Below are positions 23,530 to 36,910 of a stretch of 64,000 bases of DNA, in pieces. How positions within the stretch are numbered: position 1 is the first letter of the stretch; the number at the start of each line of letters is the position of its first letter. The position numbers and the translations under genes were made by a program. The stretch comes from Viscum album (lineage: Eukaryota > Streptophyta > Magnoliopsida > Santalales > Viscaceae), in assembly GCA_963277665.1 (NCBI GenBank), contig OY728136.1, positions 1,977,176,576-1,977,240,575 of the forward strand, read 5' to 3'. The notes under the pieces are model-generated. The model saw only the letters and a program-made list of their open reading frames with translations, did not search any database and was not told the origin of the DNA.

Positions 23530-24555
23530 AATAAATTGTGTCCTCGCAATTTGAAATTTTTCATTGTAAATAAAAGGATGAAAATAGAAAATACCTTTGT
23601 GGAAAACCCACATCAGAAATAAAGTTAATAAAAATATAGCTTTAAAATAAAGAAGGAGAAGTACAAAGGTCACCCAAGATAGCCCATACTAGAATTCTAT
23701 AAAAATATGGATATAGAAGAAAAACAAACCATCAAGGTCTGATGGAGAGTTGTAGAAAACTGGATTAGGAGAATGTTAACCATAAGAAAATCACAAACTT
23801 GTGATTGGTCAAACGGTCATTGAATCCCCAGTTGGAAAAGTTAACCGGCAACGTTTTTGTTTTAAGTTACCTTTTATAAAGTTGAGGAATTTATTTATGA
23901 GATTTACTAAGAATGTAAGGGAATATATATACTTGTCATGTAGACTTTCATTCTTTAATTAATTTTTACCACAAACCCATCTTTCACTCTAAAAGGTAAT
24001 AGAACTCAAAAATATTCTATTTATCATAATTGTATAAGGTTCCAAATATTAACACATACCTTTTAGATTAGGAAAACTCCTTTGTAATAACCAGGGACTT
24101 CCTGTAGGCTAGTGGTAGGTAATAAAGGCCTGTCGCACTATGGTTGTGGGTTCAATTCCTATAGCTTTGTCTGACGCGACGGGTTATCCCCTGACCTACA
24201 AGTTTTCCTTTTACTAAAACTATAGTATTATACTATTCCAAAAATAATATTCAGAAATGTTTTAACCTTAAACAATACTATCCAAAGTTCAACTTAATCC
24301 TTTCCAACCATTATAGTTATCCAAAAAACCTCCGTCCAAACTTTCTCTAAAAGGTCTCAAAATTCCAAAATCAATTGTAACATCAGATTCCCCAAACAAA
24401 GTAAAGTTTCTCTTATTGTCACACACTAAAAATATGATTACCTTAATCATATTAAAACCTTAATGAAATAAAAAAGTACTATTGTACATTCCTTATATAT
24501 ATCACATTATTCTTATAACCAGAATATAATCCTTGAGTCCAAAAGCACCAATACA
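23530..24555. other. Non-coding part of D between gag and 3' LTR
   Basis: About 1 kb where pol should be. No protease, reverse transcriptase or integrase motif is readable on either strand. A SINE-like sequence lies at about 24090-24200. Confidence 0.7.
24090..24200 (+). mobile_element. tRNA-derived SINE-like sequence
   Basis: It carries an A-box-like TAGGCTAGTGG at 24105-24115 and a B-box-like GGTTCAATTCC at 24149-24159, 33 bases apart, the right order and spacing for a Pol III promoter from a tRNA. The sequence does not fold as a full tRNA by eye. It reads on the plus strand, opposite to its host element D. No flanking duplication could be fixed, so the ends are approximate. Confidence 0.55.
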
Positions 24556-24631
24556 TTAATTATTCAACTTCAACTGTAGTAATAGCATAAGATTGTCCTT
24601 GATCCCTTGGACTTTTCTGAGGTATGTTTTT

Positions 24632-25627
24632 CTAACACTTAGTACATTCATTTTCATAATGCCCCATTTCCCTACAATTGTAGAATTCAACATTGATATC
24701 CTCTTTCTTTCCCTTGCAATCACGAGCTTGGTGACCTTTTTCTCCACATTTATAACAAACTCCCATTCCTTTTAGGCATGTACCAGGGTGATTCTTCCCA
24801 TAATTACTACATAATGGAAAATCCTTCTTTCCCTTTTTCCCTTTATCTGTCTCTTGTTCCACCGTTCTATTCTTCTCTTGCTTTACTTTATTGTCATAAG
24901 ATTTAGAGAATTCCTTTTCTGTCTTGATAGCACACGAGACTATATCTTTGTATGTTGAGAAAGATTGTGATACTAATGCTCAACAGAAAAATGGTTTTAA
25001 CCCATGAAAGAAACGATCGATCTTACTTCTTGTGTTATGTATATAATCTCCAGAATGCCTCACTAACCTTGTAAAGTTAGCCTCATACTTTGCGACATTT
25101 TCATCCTCCTTTTGCCTCAGACTCAGAAATTGCCTTTCCATATCTGCTCGATGGTCATGTGGAAAGTATTTTTCTAAGAAAATTTCCTTAAACTCCCTCC
25201 ATTCCATACTTGATACTTCTTCATCTTCCTTTGTGTTTTGAATCAGAGAACACCATTGATCGGCATCTCTAGTGAGGTGGTAGACTACCATGACAACCTT
25301 CTCCCTTTCGCTACTCCCCAAGGCATGGAATATTTTCTCTAAGGATTTTATCCATTGCTCAGCTACTAATGGATTTGTACCCCCATTAAATATTGGTGGG
25401 TGATGCCTCATGAAGCGGTCTAACATTGATCCTACACATTGCGAATCTGGGTGCTCCATATGAGTAAGGTTATTATTCATAACCTGAGTGATTTGTCCTA
25501 GTATGGTGATATGTTGATCAGCACCAGTTGTATCACCAGCGCCACTATAATTATTTAGAGTAGGAGGTAAATCCCTACATGGAGTGCGTGCATTGATACA
25601 GTTTACATTCCTCCCACTAGGCACCAT
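24632..25627 (-). pseudogene. gag of element D, one in-frame stop, three zinc knuckles
   Basis: The frame starts at ATG 25627 and would give about 331 residues, but a TGA interrupts it at 24980-24982, after residue 215. Residues about 79-185 form a Ty3/gypsy capsid: FNGGTNPLVAEQWIKSLEKI, then a stretch with W-C in place of W-W, WREFKEIFLEKYFPHDHR and VAKYEANFTRL. Three knuckle-like units follow in the same frame after the stop. The middle one, CYKCGEKGHQARDC, is perfect. The first (CSNYGKNHPGTC) has lost a Cys, and the third (FYNCREMGHYENEC) has Phe for its first Cys. The stop at 24632-24634 lies just after the third knuckle. No gag-pol continuation is found. Capsid type resembles Del/Tekay or Reina chromoviruses. 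The start is the first ATG of a frame about 0.5 kb from the primer-binding site. Confidence 0.88.
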
Positions 25628-26110
25628 TTCTAATCAATGGCATAAACTAGATTAGTTTATGAATCAAAATACATAATAACAAACTTGAAAAACACTTAAC
25701 ATAAATTGAACTATTTATAGATATAATCCATAATCATAAAAATGTTTTCTTTGAGAAAGTATATACTCATAACCCTTCATAGTGGTTTGTAAAGAAAACG
25801 AGAATTATCCAAAGCATATCCCCCGGGAGTGTCGTAACCAAGAGTGCAGCAACGCCCGTTGTCATGCACCAGTTCCCGTTCGAGTCTAGCTCAAAGAAGT
25901 GTTTTCAGGTTTTACCCCTAGGTACATATCTGCCAGAGCCGCCTCTACCTGCTCGTATCTAGAAAGGGATGTATTTCTTGGAAAACTCACCAAATATCTA
26001 TAATCCCAAAATTATAGAAAGTTCTTCTATACTAATCCTAAATGTTTATCTTAGGGATATGTTCTCTAATCAGAGTTTATCTAAATCTAGCTTCCAAGTT
26101 TGTACTAAAC

Positions 26111-26125
26111 TGCCTCTAATACCAA
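26111..26125 (-). other. Primer-binding site of element D
   Basis: On the minus strand the sequence is TTGGTATTAGAGGCA, one base off the usual TTGGTATCAGAGGC site for initiator tRNA-Met. It lies next to the right LTR and fixes the minus orientation. Confidence 0.88.
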
Positions 26126-26126
26126 C

Positions 26127-29100
26127 TGTAACGCCCTGACCCTAGCTACCCAGATTCGGTTCATTATTTTGTAACATTGGCATGATCACAAAAGATCAAG
26201 TCACGAAAGACCGATTAGTTTAGTAGCCTTGGAATCACTAGATACATTCATAAATGTTACATTACATCATAAAGTGAAAAACTACAATAACATAGTCTCC
26301 ATTTTCTACACTCATCCCCTTCAGACTATCCCTACAGGTCATTCCTAAAATACTTCTTCACATCCTGGAAAAATTAAAACATTGAAAGGGGTGAGATCAG
26401 ATTCTCAGTAAGGATAACAATATAGCGGAAGCTTTCATAAATAAACATAAACAATTAAGGCAATGTATAACTAAACAAAATCCTTTTAAACAACAACTTC
26501 AACATAATATGCAAAAATTAAAATGAAATAATGCCATTTACTTATTCACATGGATATTCTACTGGTCTAATAATCACATGCAATATCAATAACCACTTTC
26601 ATAATGATGGAATGCATAATGCCAGACTATCATAACCACGCAGCCAAGGCCTCGTGCCAAGACTACAAATAATATTTTGTCAAGGCCTCGTGCCAAGACA
26701 CTAGTTTGTCTCATGAGACCTGCCGATGCATTGAGGAGCTATAGCGGGCTCCATCCATCACTTATTAAGTCCAATGCATTCCTCATATGAACAGGTTTAA
26801 ACATATCATGAACCATAACATAATCTTATCACAAAAAACATGCATAAAGGAAACATAACATTTCCACATTTTAATCACAAGATATCAATAAAACACATTG
26901 ATATAACAAAAACACTTTCAAACCCATTTTCAATACCAAAATAAAAGAAAATTAAAACTTTTTATTTATTTTTCATTTAAAAATATTTATGGCTTGTAGA
27001 GGAAGCCGAAACTCAAATAATGGTCACGGTGGTGGAGAAGTCATTGTCGCCGCATACGTACGACAAAAAAAACATACCTTTTTGTCGTTTAGTAAAATTA
27101 TTCATATAAAAATATTTCTTTTGAATTAACGTAAAAGTCAAAGGGGTTTATACACTATATAAAAGACATTTGTGTATAAAACAAAATATTCCTCAATGAA
27201 TGGAGATTGAGACGAAGTCCCTTACAAAGATCATTTTTTAAATAAAATAGATCTATTGTGTGTATTCACTATAAGTACACATAAATAAAGTAAAAATACA
27301 AGATAGGACATAATAATATCATGACATAATTTTAAAGTAGGAGATTAACCCAAAGAATAGAAATTGGGTTAAGAAGTTCCCTTACCTCGTGTCCGACTTG
27401 ACTCGATCATTCTTTAACCTCCTGCATAATAAACTAGAGTTAATTTCTATTTTCTTAAGAACCTTTTTCGTGTTAATTATTTCTTTCATATTACTTATTA
27501 CCATGTTATGAACATTATGTAATTATTTAAGTTAATAACGGTCATTTTGTCGATCTTTGGTACCTGAGTCAAAAATAAACTTATTATAATTACAAGTTGT
27601 TCATGTGGTGAAATATCAATTATATCCAGAATTATATTCATGATGTAGATATCATATATATTATATATATCTAGCATATACATGCATTTATAATATTACA
27701 TAACATTTAGAGGTAAGAAATGAAATGCACCGTTCATGGAGACGGTAAGCTGTACGTACGCATCAACGCTACTTTCATTTCTATTTTGTAATTAATGGAA
27801 TCAAATTATAATTATATAAAGGTATACTATATTTCCAGTATAATATAATTTATAATACCATTTACTCCATCCTTTATACATCCCACATATGGAATTAATG
27901 ATTCAAAACACTTTGAGGGGCGGTAGTCTGCACTTCCTAAAATGAAAATATAGCGTTTACCCATAATGGAAACCATAACGGTATGCCATAAATAAAAAAT
28001 ACATAATCTTAAGTAATACATAAACATATTATATATCATATATAAATATAGTGACATCTTTATGGCCACCTTTGAAGGTGTTATACGAGTGTTGAACAAT
28101 CATCGTTTCGTGAGGCAAAAATTCACCATCCACAGAAACAGTATGTTCTTTAACCATTAGATGTAGGTGTGTGTAAGTGTAGCTCAAATAATTCTTACAA
28201 AATCATCCTAGTATATTGAAGATACTGGTTTTGTTAAAAAAGAATGGAATAAAAAGAGTTTAAGGTGTTGGAGAAGCAAAATAAAACAAAATAACATAAA
28301 AGAAGACATTACCTTAAAATCGGGTAACTCTTTTTTGATTTGAGCCAAAGGATTCCTTGGGAAGAATTATTCCCAAATTGAGGCTTCTAGGAGTGAGATA
28401 TGGAAGTTTAGAGAGTATTTGGGCAGAGTTTGTCTGAGCCAAAAGGCTTTGATGCTGTGAATAAGGTGGTAGTGGTGGGGGCCTTTTATAAGAGGAGAGG
28501 AGGGGCACTCTTGGAAAGTTATAAAAGGTTACTTTATTATAAAGTGATTTTCGGATTTAAAAGGTCCCAAAATTACATATTTTGAGGATACGGTGATAAG
28601 AGTTCGAAATACACCCATCCAATAGGTTTTTGACTTGTGTAGGTCTTAGATTTTACATTATCATTTCATTTTATTTAAATCATTAAATAATGAGGTAATC
28701 GTTGCATCATCATGGTGTCATAAATAATTTAATTTATATAATGTCTACAAATTATAGAAAAATATAATGATGTAGGAAATATTTTAATATTTCTAATGAA
28801 TATTTATAGTCAAAAATATGACTAGGATAATCCCATTTAAAAATTGTTTTAGTAAAACAACTCATGTTTGTGATATTTTTATTTTAACATTAAATAAAAA
28901 GTTTTTAATGCCATTTTCCTACCAAAGTGGATCCATGGGGTCCCCAAGTTGACTCATGGATTGTCTTGGTCGTCCATGACTCATCCAATAGGGGTATGAC
29001 ATGTTTCAAGGTCATTTCATATTATTATAACATTATCTTTACCTTAAATTTCACTAATTACCTTTAATCGCGATTAATTAAACTTAAAAGTTACTATTCA

Positions 29101-29849
29101 TCAAAAATTATTTTAATCCCATTGAACCAAATTTTACTTCTTAATGACAACCATGTATGTTGGATTTTTGAAAATCAAATCACAGAAGTGGTAATGTTTC
29201 ATTTAAACGAAAAATCAGTTTTTTAACTACCACTTAGTGGTTTCACTATTCATCAAAAATTGAAGTTTTTCAGAACAATGCCAAAATTTCACCCTAAGTT
29301 ATAATTGATATTCCGAATTCAAAAATGATTTCTATTTTAAAAAATTCCAAAAATATAATTTGAATTAATTAATTTTATAATTAATTCCCGCTGTCACAAC
29401 CAATAGCGTTTTTTTAAGAAACAATATATATCAAAAGATTGACAATTGTTTGTGTCCAACTTCAATGGTAAATTAATTCTAATGACCACCATTGGATAAA
29501 ATCTTAAAAATATATTCTAATTATACATTAAAACCAATCAATAGTATAATTTATCACTATAAATTATTTTGATTAAAAAAGTTGTTTTTACGTATTTTTC
29601 ACTATTCATTAAAAAATGGAAGTACTCAGAAAATTAGAAAAAAATTCAACATAGGATAATTTCGATATTACAAATAAAAAAATAAAGTCCATTTTGAAAT
29701 ATAAAATTTAAATAATTTTAAAAAGTGGGTATTATTATTCATAATGGCTACTTTGATTGGTCGTGGTGTGTTAGAACTCGAACTTGCGTACAATGCAAGC
29801 TATTGCATTATTGAAAGAGAAGCGTATCGTGGAAGCTCAGGGTATTACA
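26127..29849 (-). repeat. 5' LTR of element D (right copy)
   Basis: It aligns over its whole length with 19794-23515. It has the same 19-bp direct repeat (about 26645 and 26683), the TATA box and the CACTATTCA modules. Differences are scattered substitutions and very small indels. Confidence 0.92.
28483..28490 (-). promoter_or_regulatory. TATA box in the D 5' LTR
   Basis: On the minus strand the sequence is TATAAAAG followed by GCCCCCACC, identical in context to the copy at 22151-22158. This is the LTR that would drive the gag transcript. Confidence 0.7.
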
Positions 29850-29854
29850 GTTTG

Positions 29855-32484
29855 TTATAGGGTGATACCAATTGAGTCTTTAATCATGTGTGATGTAACA
29901 AAATCCTTTATCGGGTAGTTTGATGTATAGATTCCTGGAGTGTGTGGGTGCCCTACAGGTGTTCTAGTAGAAGAACATGATTAATTTTCATCAGACCCCT
30001 TCTGGGTGTTTACCTAATAGTTCCGATGAATTAGAGTACCAACATCAACAAATATAGTTTTTTCATGTTTAGATTGGAATTTAATTATATCTAACTGAAC
30101 ATAATATCTATGGTCATTTTAAATGGATTTTTAGAGTGATTTATTTTTATATAAATGATGACTGATGAGAATGTGGTTCCGAAGGAAGAAATATTTTGGT
30201 GGATACTCGATGAGAATCGGTTCCTAGTAGGCTAAGGATTTATCTTTAGGTGACTAGCCTCTAAGTACAAGAGACCCTTGAGTAGTCTTGGTCATGTATG
30301 TTTCTTTGGGTGTTGATATTAGAATATTATGTCCCTCATAAGATATAACCTTTTCTGACACCTTACCTTTGGGTTAGGTGGAAATACCTAGTGAACTCTA
30401 TGGAATGACTCAGTTTTTGGCTAATTTGAGAATTAGTTTTCTTACGAGGGTAACATAAATGGGGGGTTAGGCAAATATTGTGAGTCTTATAGATATGTTA
30501 ATCATGTGTAGGTTCATTATTCTATGAGACCTTATGTATGAGGTTTCATCGGGTTTCTGGTATAGGCAATGTGATTTATTAATTTCTTTTCTGTGTCAAG
30601 AACATGGAGTGCTACTTATTTTGGTATTAGGTTTGATTCTGAAGGGAATAATTGTATGGAAGCTTGACCCTATTTACTCTGGATTAATTTTATCACATAG
30701 TGGGAGTGTGGGAAGATTCATTTCACAATGCAAGGTGCTGGATGGTGGCTAAGCATGTGGTTGGATGATATTGACATTCCCTATAGCATGGTCAAGCTAG
30801 TTCAATGATGTGTAACTCATAGGATCATGAATTGGGTTTTATTAATTGGGGGGAATGAGAGCATAGGCCTATTTGATTTCATATTAGAACAAGGTAGTTC
30901 ACATTTTGGTTACATTCGGTGTCATTTAAATTAGAAATCAGTGAGCATTTTTGTGGGGATAGATAGACGATGGTCTTAATGGAATGACATGGACATAGTG
31001 CATGGGTTTTCAAATGATAATTTTAAATGTTCCTCCATGGTAGATGATGCATTATAAATGAATTGGGTTCCCTATTATGATCAACCAGAGGGTAATCCGT
31101 GGAATGTATTGTTTGGAAGATGTGGTTTCGGGGGTTGGAAATGGATGAGAATGGATTAGAAGGAGTGGCATGTGTATGACAATATATCATTTTGGGTGGA
31201 ACTTGAGTACAAGTATAAGGTAATTCATATGGTGGGGAGTGCATCATTGATTGTTTGAGGTCATTACCCTAATTATTGATGGAATTTTTATAGGTTCCAC
31301 ACTCTATCAACATATTGGATGATGGGAATGGAATGTTCCATTACGGTTAGGATCCTAATTTAGTAAGTCAGGGATAAGGATGCTCCTATGGTGTGGAGCA
31401 TACTGTTTTTCATGGTAATGTAACCATTGTGATTAGGGTTCTAGATGTATGGAAACTATAAATTGATGGTATTTTTGTGTTAGGATGATGGTAAGAAATA
31501 AAAACAAGTCTATATGAATTCCTTGGTGAATGCTTTATGTAAACTCTAATATAATATCAGATGTGTTCTGAGCACCATCCTTGGACTTAGGACGATTTTT
31601 AGATGATATGGGGGTGACTCATAGTGGTGTAGAATCAGTGCATATACTACAACATGACGGTGTGAAATCATTCGACTAAGGGTTTGGCCATTAAATCAAA
31701 TTTGGAGTTAGGATTGGACTTTGGGGAGCATGTTCGGGTGATCATATTATGCCTATGAGAATAAAGACATCCTGATCACGTAATTTATAAGAGTTTTGTT
31801 AGATAAAGTTGATATTATTTGATATATGTCATCTAGAAGAGGTATGATTAGTCATTTCACATGAAATAGGATGTGATAGGCTTGGAACCACATCAGGTGA
31901 ATCATTTTGGATATGATGGGTATGTTCAGAGAATTTTTCAGGGCATATCAAGGAAAATATAGTCTGTATGTATGGATATCATAGACAACAAAAACTTATT
32001 GGATTTAATAAGATTAGAAATAAGGATCTCATTTTTGTGTTTGAGTGTAATTTCTATATAAAATCAGGTGTGCTGTGTCAGGAACCATACTAATTGTCTT
32101 ATTAGACCATCGGAATATTTTTTTGATCTGAAATTCTAATGATCAGGAATACCATAGAGTGGAATTGGTTATAAATAGATGAGCCATGGGGTGGGGAGAA
32201 ATAGAGGTTGAATGATGGAACAATAATTGGTGTGATACAACCTTAGGGTATATGGGTGGTCATAGGAACCATATTGGTATTTTAGTGGTTATTATGAGCA
32301 ATTAATCATGATATGGTAAATAGATATCCTTTGTTATGGAGTTGATATATGGGTTCCCTATTGGAATTTGAGAGAAAATTCAATGAGTTGGAACGTTATT
32401 AATTAATAACCTATGTAGTTTGGGACCAATGATGGAATACTTGATAACAATTATTAAGGATGAGAAGTGTTACAGTGTGGACTT
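29855..32484. other. Right part of the internal region of element X
   Basis: After the GTTTG duplication of D, 2.6 kb of AT-rich sequence with no readable gag or pol motif on either strand. Short open frames (up to about 74 codons) look random. It ends with a purine-rich stretch around 32456-32470, just before the 3' LTR of X. Confidence 0.6.
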
Positions 32485-34234
32485 TGTAATGCCCTTTATA
32501 TGTACCATCATTTGAAATTTGAGAAAGAACATGATATTTGTATTAATAGAGGAAATGGATTTTGATGTGGAATTGAAAATGAAATTTTGATAGTTTTAAC
32601 ATCTCAAAAAATGATTTTTTGGACATGGAATACTTATTTTAATGGCTGTAAGAGGAATTAAGAGATCCGTAGGAAAGCATCAGAGGATACTAGGCTAGCG
32701 AGGGATATAGAAAATAGTCACCAGCCATCTAGTGGCTTATATAGTAGTGCCTAAAATCTATATATCACCACAAACTATCTGGTTGTATTTAAATAGGATT
32801 TAATGACGGTTTTTCTTCCCACAAATTTTATGAGGGGTATCCCCCATCCTTTCCTCTTGGTTGTGCACATAGACCAGGGTCGGTTGCCCATTTTTCTCCC
32901 ACTCCCCCCATGATTTGGAGTGGTTTTTTTGTGAGTTTATCATCAATTTATGGTACATTTTTTATTCCACAAACCTTCATGGATATCCTTCCATAATTTA
33001 ATCTAATTTTCCTTCCTCCTAATTTAGTTTTTGGTTTTGATTATGTCATATCATGGTGGGAATGCCCAAATGAGATGGGAATTCCTTTCTTATTGTGATA
33101 TGGGAACCCCATAATGCCACATGCACCATGTTTCTCAAATATTGTACATGGTATGTCACCATTATAAATTTTATTAGGTTTATACCCAAATTTTTATTTG
33201 ATTAATTATGTATTTGGTGTCATGGGTTTGGGATTTAGTAGGAAATGGGTTTAGGGGTGTGTTAGGGGTGGTTGACACCCCATTGTTCAAAGTATTGATG
33301 AGCGATCAAGTCCTTGTGAGTTATTTGGAGTTGTTTCTAATTTTAAATGAGTCAATTAAATAATTAAAAACGTTACAATTAATTATGTTTAATGTAATGG
33401 GTTGAGATAAGGGGTGGATGTTGTCCCGATCTTGTGGTAAGCCTAAAAACATTAAAAAAATATTAGAATCATCTGTTGTGACATGAATTAATTTAGGAAA
33501 TGTTAAATTGAGGTAGGTGTCCATTGGTATTGGCCATTAGGATTATTGAATTCTTATTATGTTTCATGTGATGTGTGGCCTTACCACATATTTTCCTGTC
33601 CTGTTTAAAATAAATAATTACATATTTAAGTTTTTTAAATGTTTAATTTGAAATTATTTCCCCAGAGTAATTTCAATGGGCCATAACAAAACTTAAGCAC
33701 TAGTTAATCTACCCAACCATCGATATTTTGTTTCATGACTTTGGATGTGATTCCATGTGTTATCTAGACCTATTGAGGTGTGTTACCAGAATTGGTGACT
33801 TTTAATGGCCCTTTCCTTGGATCCTCGGACACCTCCAAGATGGTTTTTCATAATGACTTGATATAAATAGCCTAATTAGATCATTTGAGGACCATTATAA
33901 TACCTTATAGTCATTAGGATCACTGGATTAAACTTTGGTGAGTGATCCTTCTCTTTTATGATGCATTTTTATAGGTGGATAGACCATAGTAAGAATAGAT
34001 TACAGTCAAGATTGGATGATAAGACATATTTAGATGACTTTGATATTGAGGTGGGACATATTCCATCTCATGAGACCATAGCATGTGAGTAATACCCATG
34101 AGGCTTATGTGGATGTATGATAATTTTTGATGATGTTGGGGGATGGGTTGTCCTCTAAGAATTGAGTTTTGAACCAATACACTAGTGGAGACTGGGGATC
34201 CTAGGAGGGATTCCTCTTCAAATGTATAGATTCA

Positions 34235-34885
34235 TGTTGTAAATTTTGGTTCCCTATATCTAAATTTAATAGTAATTTTTTATTATAATATCATGAATGA
34301 TGAGATTTTTGTATGATGTATCTATACCATATTAGTGTTGATGAATATACTTACCCTATTAACATGGTAATGTTCATATATTATTTTTTATACTAAAATA
34401 TCATATAATTACTTAGATATAATGAAAAACTTGAGATATTATGATCATAATTTTAAACTAATCTCATATGTTATTAATAAATCATACTTATAGGAAACAT
34501 ATGATGTCTAATTATCAGGTGTTTAGGGATCATAAGAATTGAGAATTATTCACATGAAGATTTCTCATTGTAATCTCAAGTAGAGGAGATCGGGAGGACT
34601 GGAATGATAACAGGAACACCACATTTCTTGGGTTTCATTGGTAGTTACTGTATATAAACACATGTGTCAGTATCGAGACTTGAGATAATTATTAGTGTTT
34701 ATCATTTTATTACATGCATTTATGAAATAAAAATACACAAAATTTGTTTCATGGTGAGGTAGTTTGTATTGGGTGCATCATTAGTGGTATGACTTTGATT
34801 GAATGATGAAGATAGTTTTTCACTTCCAAAATAATGATTTGTCTCGGGCCTAGTTGACTAGGATAGTAGTACCTCACCTTGATAC
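34235..34885 (+). repeat. 5' LTR of copia-1, recognisable part
   Basis: Similarity to the 3' LTR is clear from 34235 to about 34885 and then stops. The 3' LTR continues for another 1.2 kb. The 5' LTR has therefore lost its second part or is too diverged to see; no clear primer-binding site is visible. Confidence 0.7.
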
Positions 34886-36559
34886 TCTAAGTAGTGAAAT
34901 AGCCTTTGAATAGACTATAAGGATAGTTTTTAAGGCTTATTTTTTTATAATGCTCAATTTAATAAGGATATACTAGTTTGGGGCTACTAGAATTCTATAA
35001 AATAATTATATAAATTTAAGATAACAAAATAATGTCTAATAACTGGTAATCAATATAAAAGCACTAATCTGTTTTAGGTTTTACTTTTTAGATAAATTAC
35101 TAGTAATTAGATAACTTCACTATAATCTATAATGGAAAAATTATATGTCCTAACTAGAAAAAATTATAATTGTAGTACAGGAACTTGCGCGATGTACTTT
35201 GATATAAAACAAATTCTATATTTTGGATTCTCCACTACACATTAAGCCGCCTAAAAAAGTGAGGGTGAAAAGGATGATTACATGAGACACAAGATTTATG
35301 AATTTGATGTTTACATCATAATTATATCATCAATGTCTAATGTGTTGTATAAATAATATCAAGGCATGTATCATTTTATATGTTTTCTCAACTATGAGAA
35401 ATATTTTAGTAGAAAGTAAAGTGAGAAATGAATGAGATGATTATTACAAAGTATATGTGTAAATTGAAATAAATATCATGATATTTCAATACATAAAATT
35501 ATAATATACTTATCTCCCAGTTACCCCCATTTAATTTAGGATTATAAAATAAAAAATATATATAAAATGATTCATTACCTTTTGATTAAGTATTCCTAAT
35601 AAGTCAAGGACTAAAAAAGATTAATATTTAGTTCTTATGGAGAACAAACTAAAATAAAAGTTGAAAATTACAATGGAAAGTTTGATGCAAAAGGAACCCT
35701 CACACCATCCTTTAATGAAAAGAGGAAAAGAATCATATGGGTGGCTATTAACATTGCATTTCATGAGATAAATCTATTAAAGATAAAAAATCTATGAATC
35801 GAGATTCAAGCATGAAGAGGATTCAACATAGTGTATATTAACCATTGTATATAATGTTTATGTTTTACTTATTAGGTATTAGATAATAAATTTTTGTCAC
35901 ATTTTTATCCAAATATAGTAACCAAGTAAGTATAAAAACACTACATGACATAAGTTTATTTCTCTAAGCACTTGATAACGGTTGATTCCTACGTCAGGAG
36001 TGATAAGTACACAACTTCTATTTTCCAATTTTAATGATTCTATTTAAAATTGTATTGATTGTTACCGAAAAAATTATCTCAAATGTTCATTGGACATAAT
36101 AAAATGTTATTCCATTTTGGAATTAATATTTTTTGTGGTACCTTATACTCTTCTACTAGTTTAGTAATTCCTGAATCATTCAAAAAAAACTGATGAATAT
36201 AAAATGTCATAGATAAATACTAATTTGTAGAAATAAGATTCTTTGTCAATTAAAACAAAAAATAGTTATCAAAGATATACATAGTTTGGTATTTAGACTA
36301 TTTTGAGTTTAAAAGTAGTTATTATCAATATAATTACTTATCTGATTTTAGACAAATAAATACTTAATAAATAAGGGTAAGACACAAATCATTCAAAATT
36401 AGTTTAGCTAAGAGATTGTGAACTATCCCATGGAGAAGATAGAGGTAAATTCATATAATTTGTGAAATTACTTTAAGAGTTTTGAGGAATATAAATGTGT
36501 AGAAATAATAATTCATGTTTAGAATTTTTGGTTTTCTCTGGGCTATTAAACTGAAGAAT

Positions 36560-36910
36560 ATCTTAACCATGCATTCATTGATCATTATAAATTTATAGTA
36601 GAATTATTAATAAACTCACATTTCCTTATACACCTCAAATATATGGTCTTAGAAAAAATATTATTGATGATTATACTTACATGTATTCATTGATCATTAT
36701 AAATTTATATTGGAATTATTCTTAAACTCAAATTTCCTTATACGAATAAAAATTATGATGTTAGTAAAAAAAGAATCAATGATGAGTCTTTCATGCATAC
36801 ATTGATCATTAAAATGTATAGAGGCTTTATTCATAAACTCGTATTTTCATATACATGTCTATTTCATGTTGTTAATATAATTATTATCAATGATGATATT
36901 TAATAAGCAT
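36560..36910 (+). repeat. 112-bp tandem repeat inside copia-1
   Basis: CATTGATCATT occurs at 36576, 36688 and 36800, exactly 112 bp apart. Units share ATAAACTC or TTAAACTC, TTTCCTTATAC and AATGATG or GATGAT strings. There are three units. The repeat has no obvious coding meaning. Confidence 0.85.

Larger units (their letters stand above)
19794..29849 (-). mobile_element. Element D: minus-strand gag-only Ty3/gypsy element with 3.72 kb LTRs
   Basis: The LTRs at 19794-23515 (3722 bp) and 26127-29849 (3723 bp) are flanked by GTTTG at 19789-19793 and 29850-29854. On the minus strand the LTR reads TGTAACACCCCG to GGGGCGTTACA. A primer-binding site lies beside the right LTR and a polypurine tract beside the left LTR, so the element runs right to left. 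The internal region is 2611 bp and holds gag but no pol. The near-equal LTR lengths and exact duplication show a normal retrotransposition event, so the element probably moved without its own pol. LTR divergence of roughly ten percent by eye makes it older than A. Confidence 0.93.

Noticed and set aside
24149..24159. True tRNA gene at the B-box-like sequence
   Set aside because: No acceptor-stem pairing or anticodon arm can be seen. It fits a SINE better.
25865..25885. tRNA-like T-arm string CCCGTTCGAGTCTAG in the D leader
   Set aside because: There is no A-box at proper spacing and no cloverleaf; the match is to a short motif only.
30534..30752. 72-codon frame in the X internal region as a gag or env fragment
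   Set aside because: No capsid, zinc-knuckle or pol motif is present, and neighbouring frames are equally long by chance.
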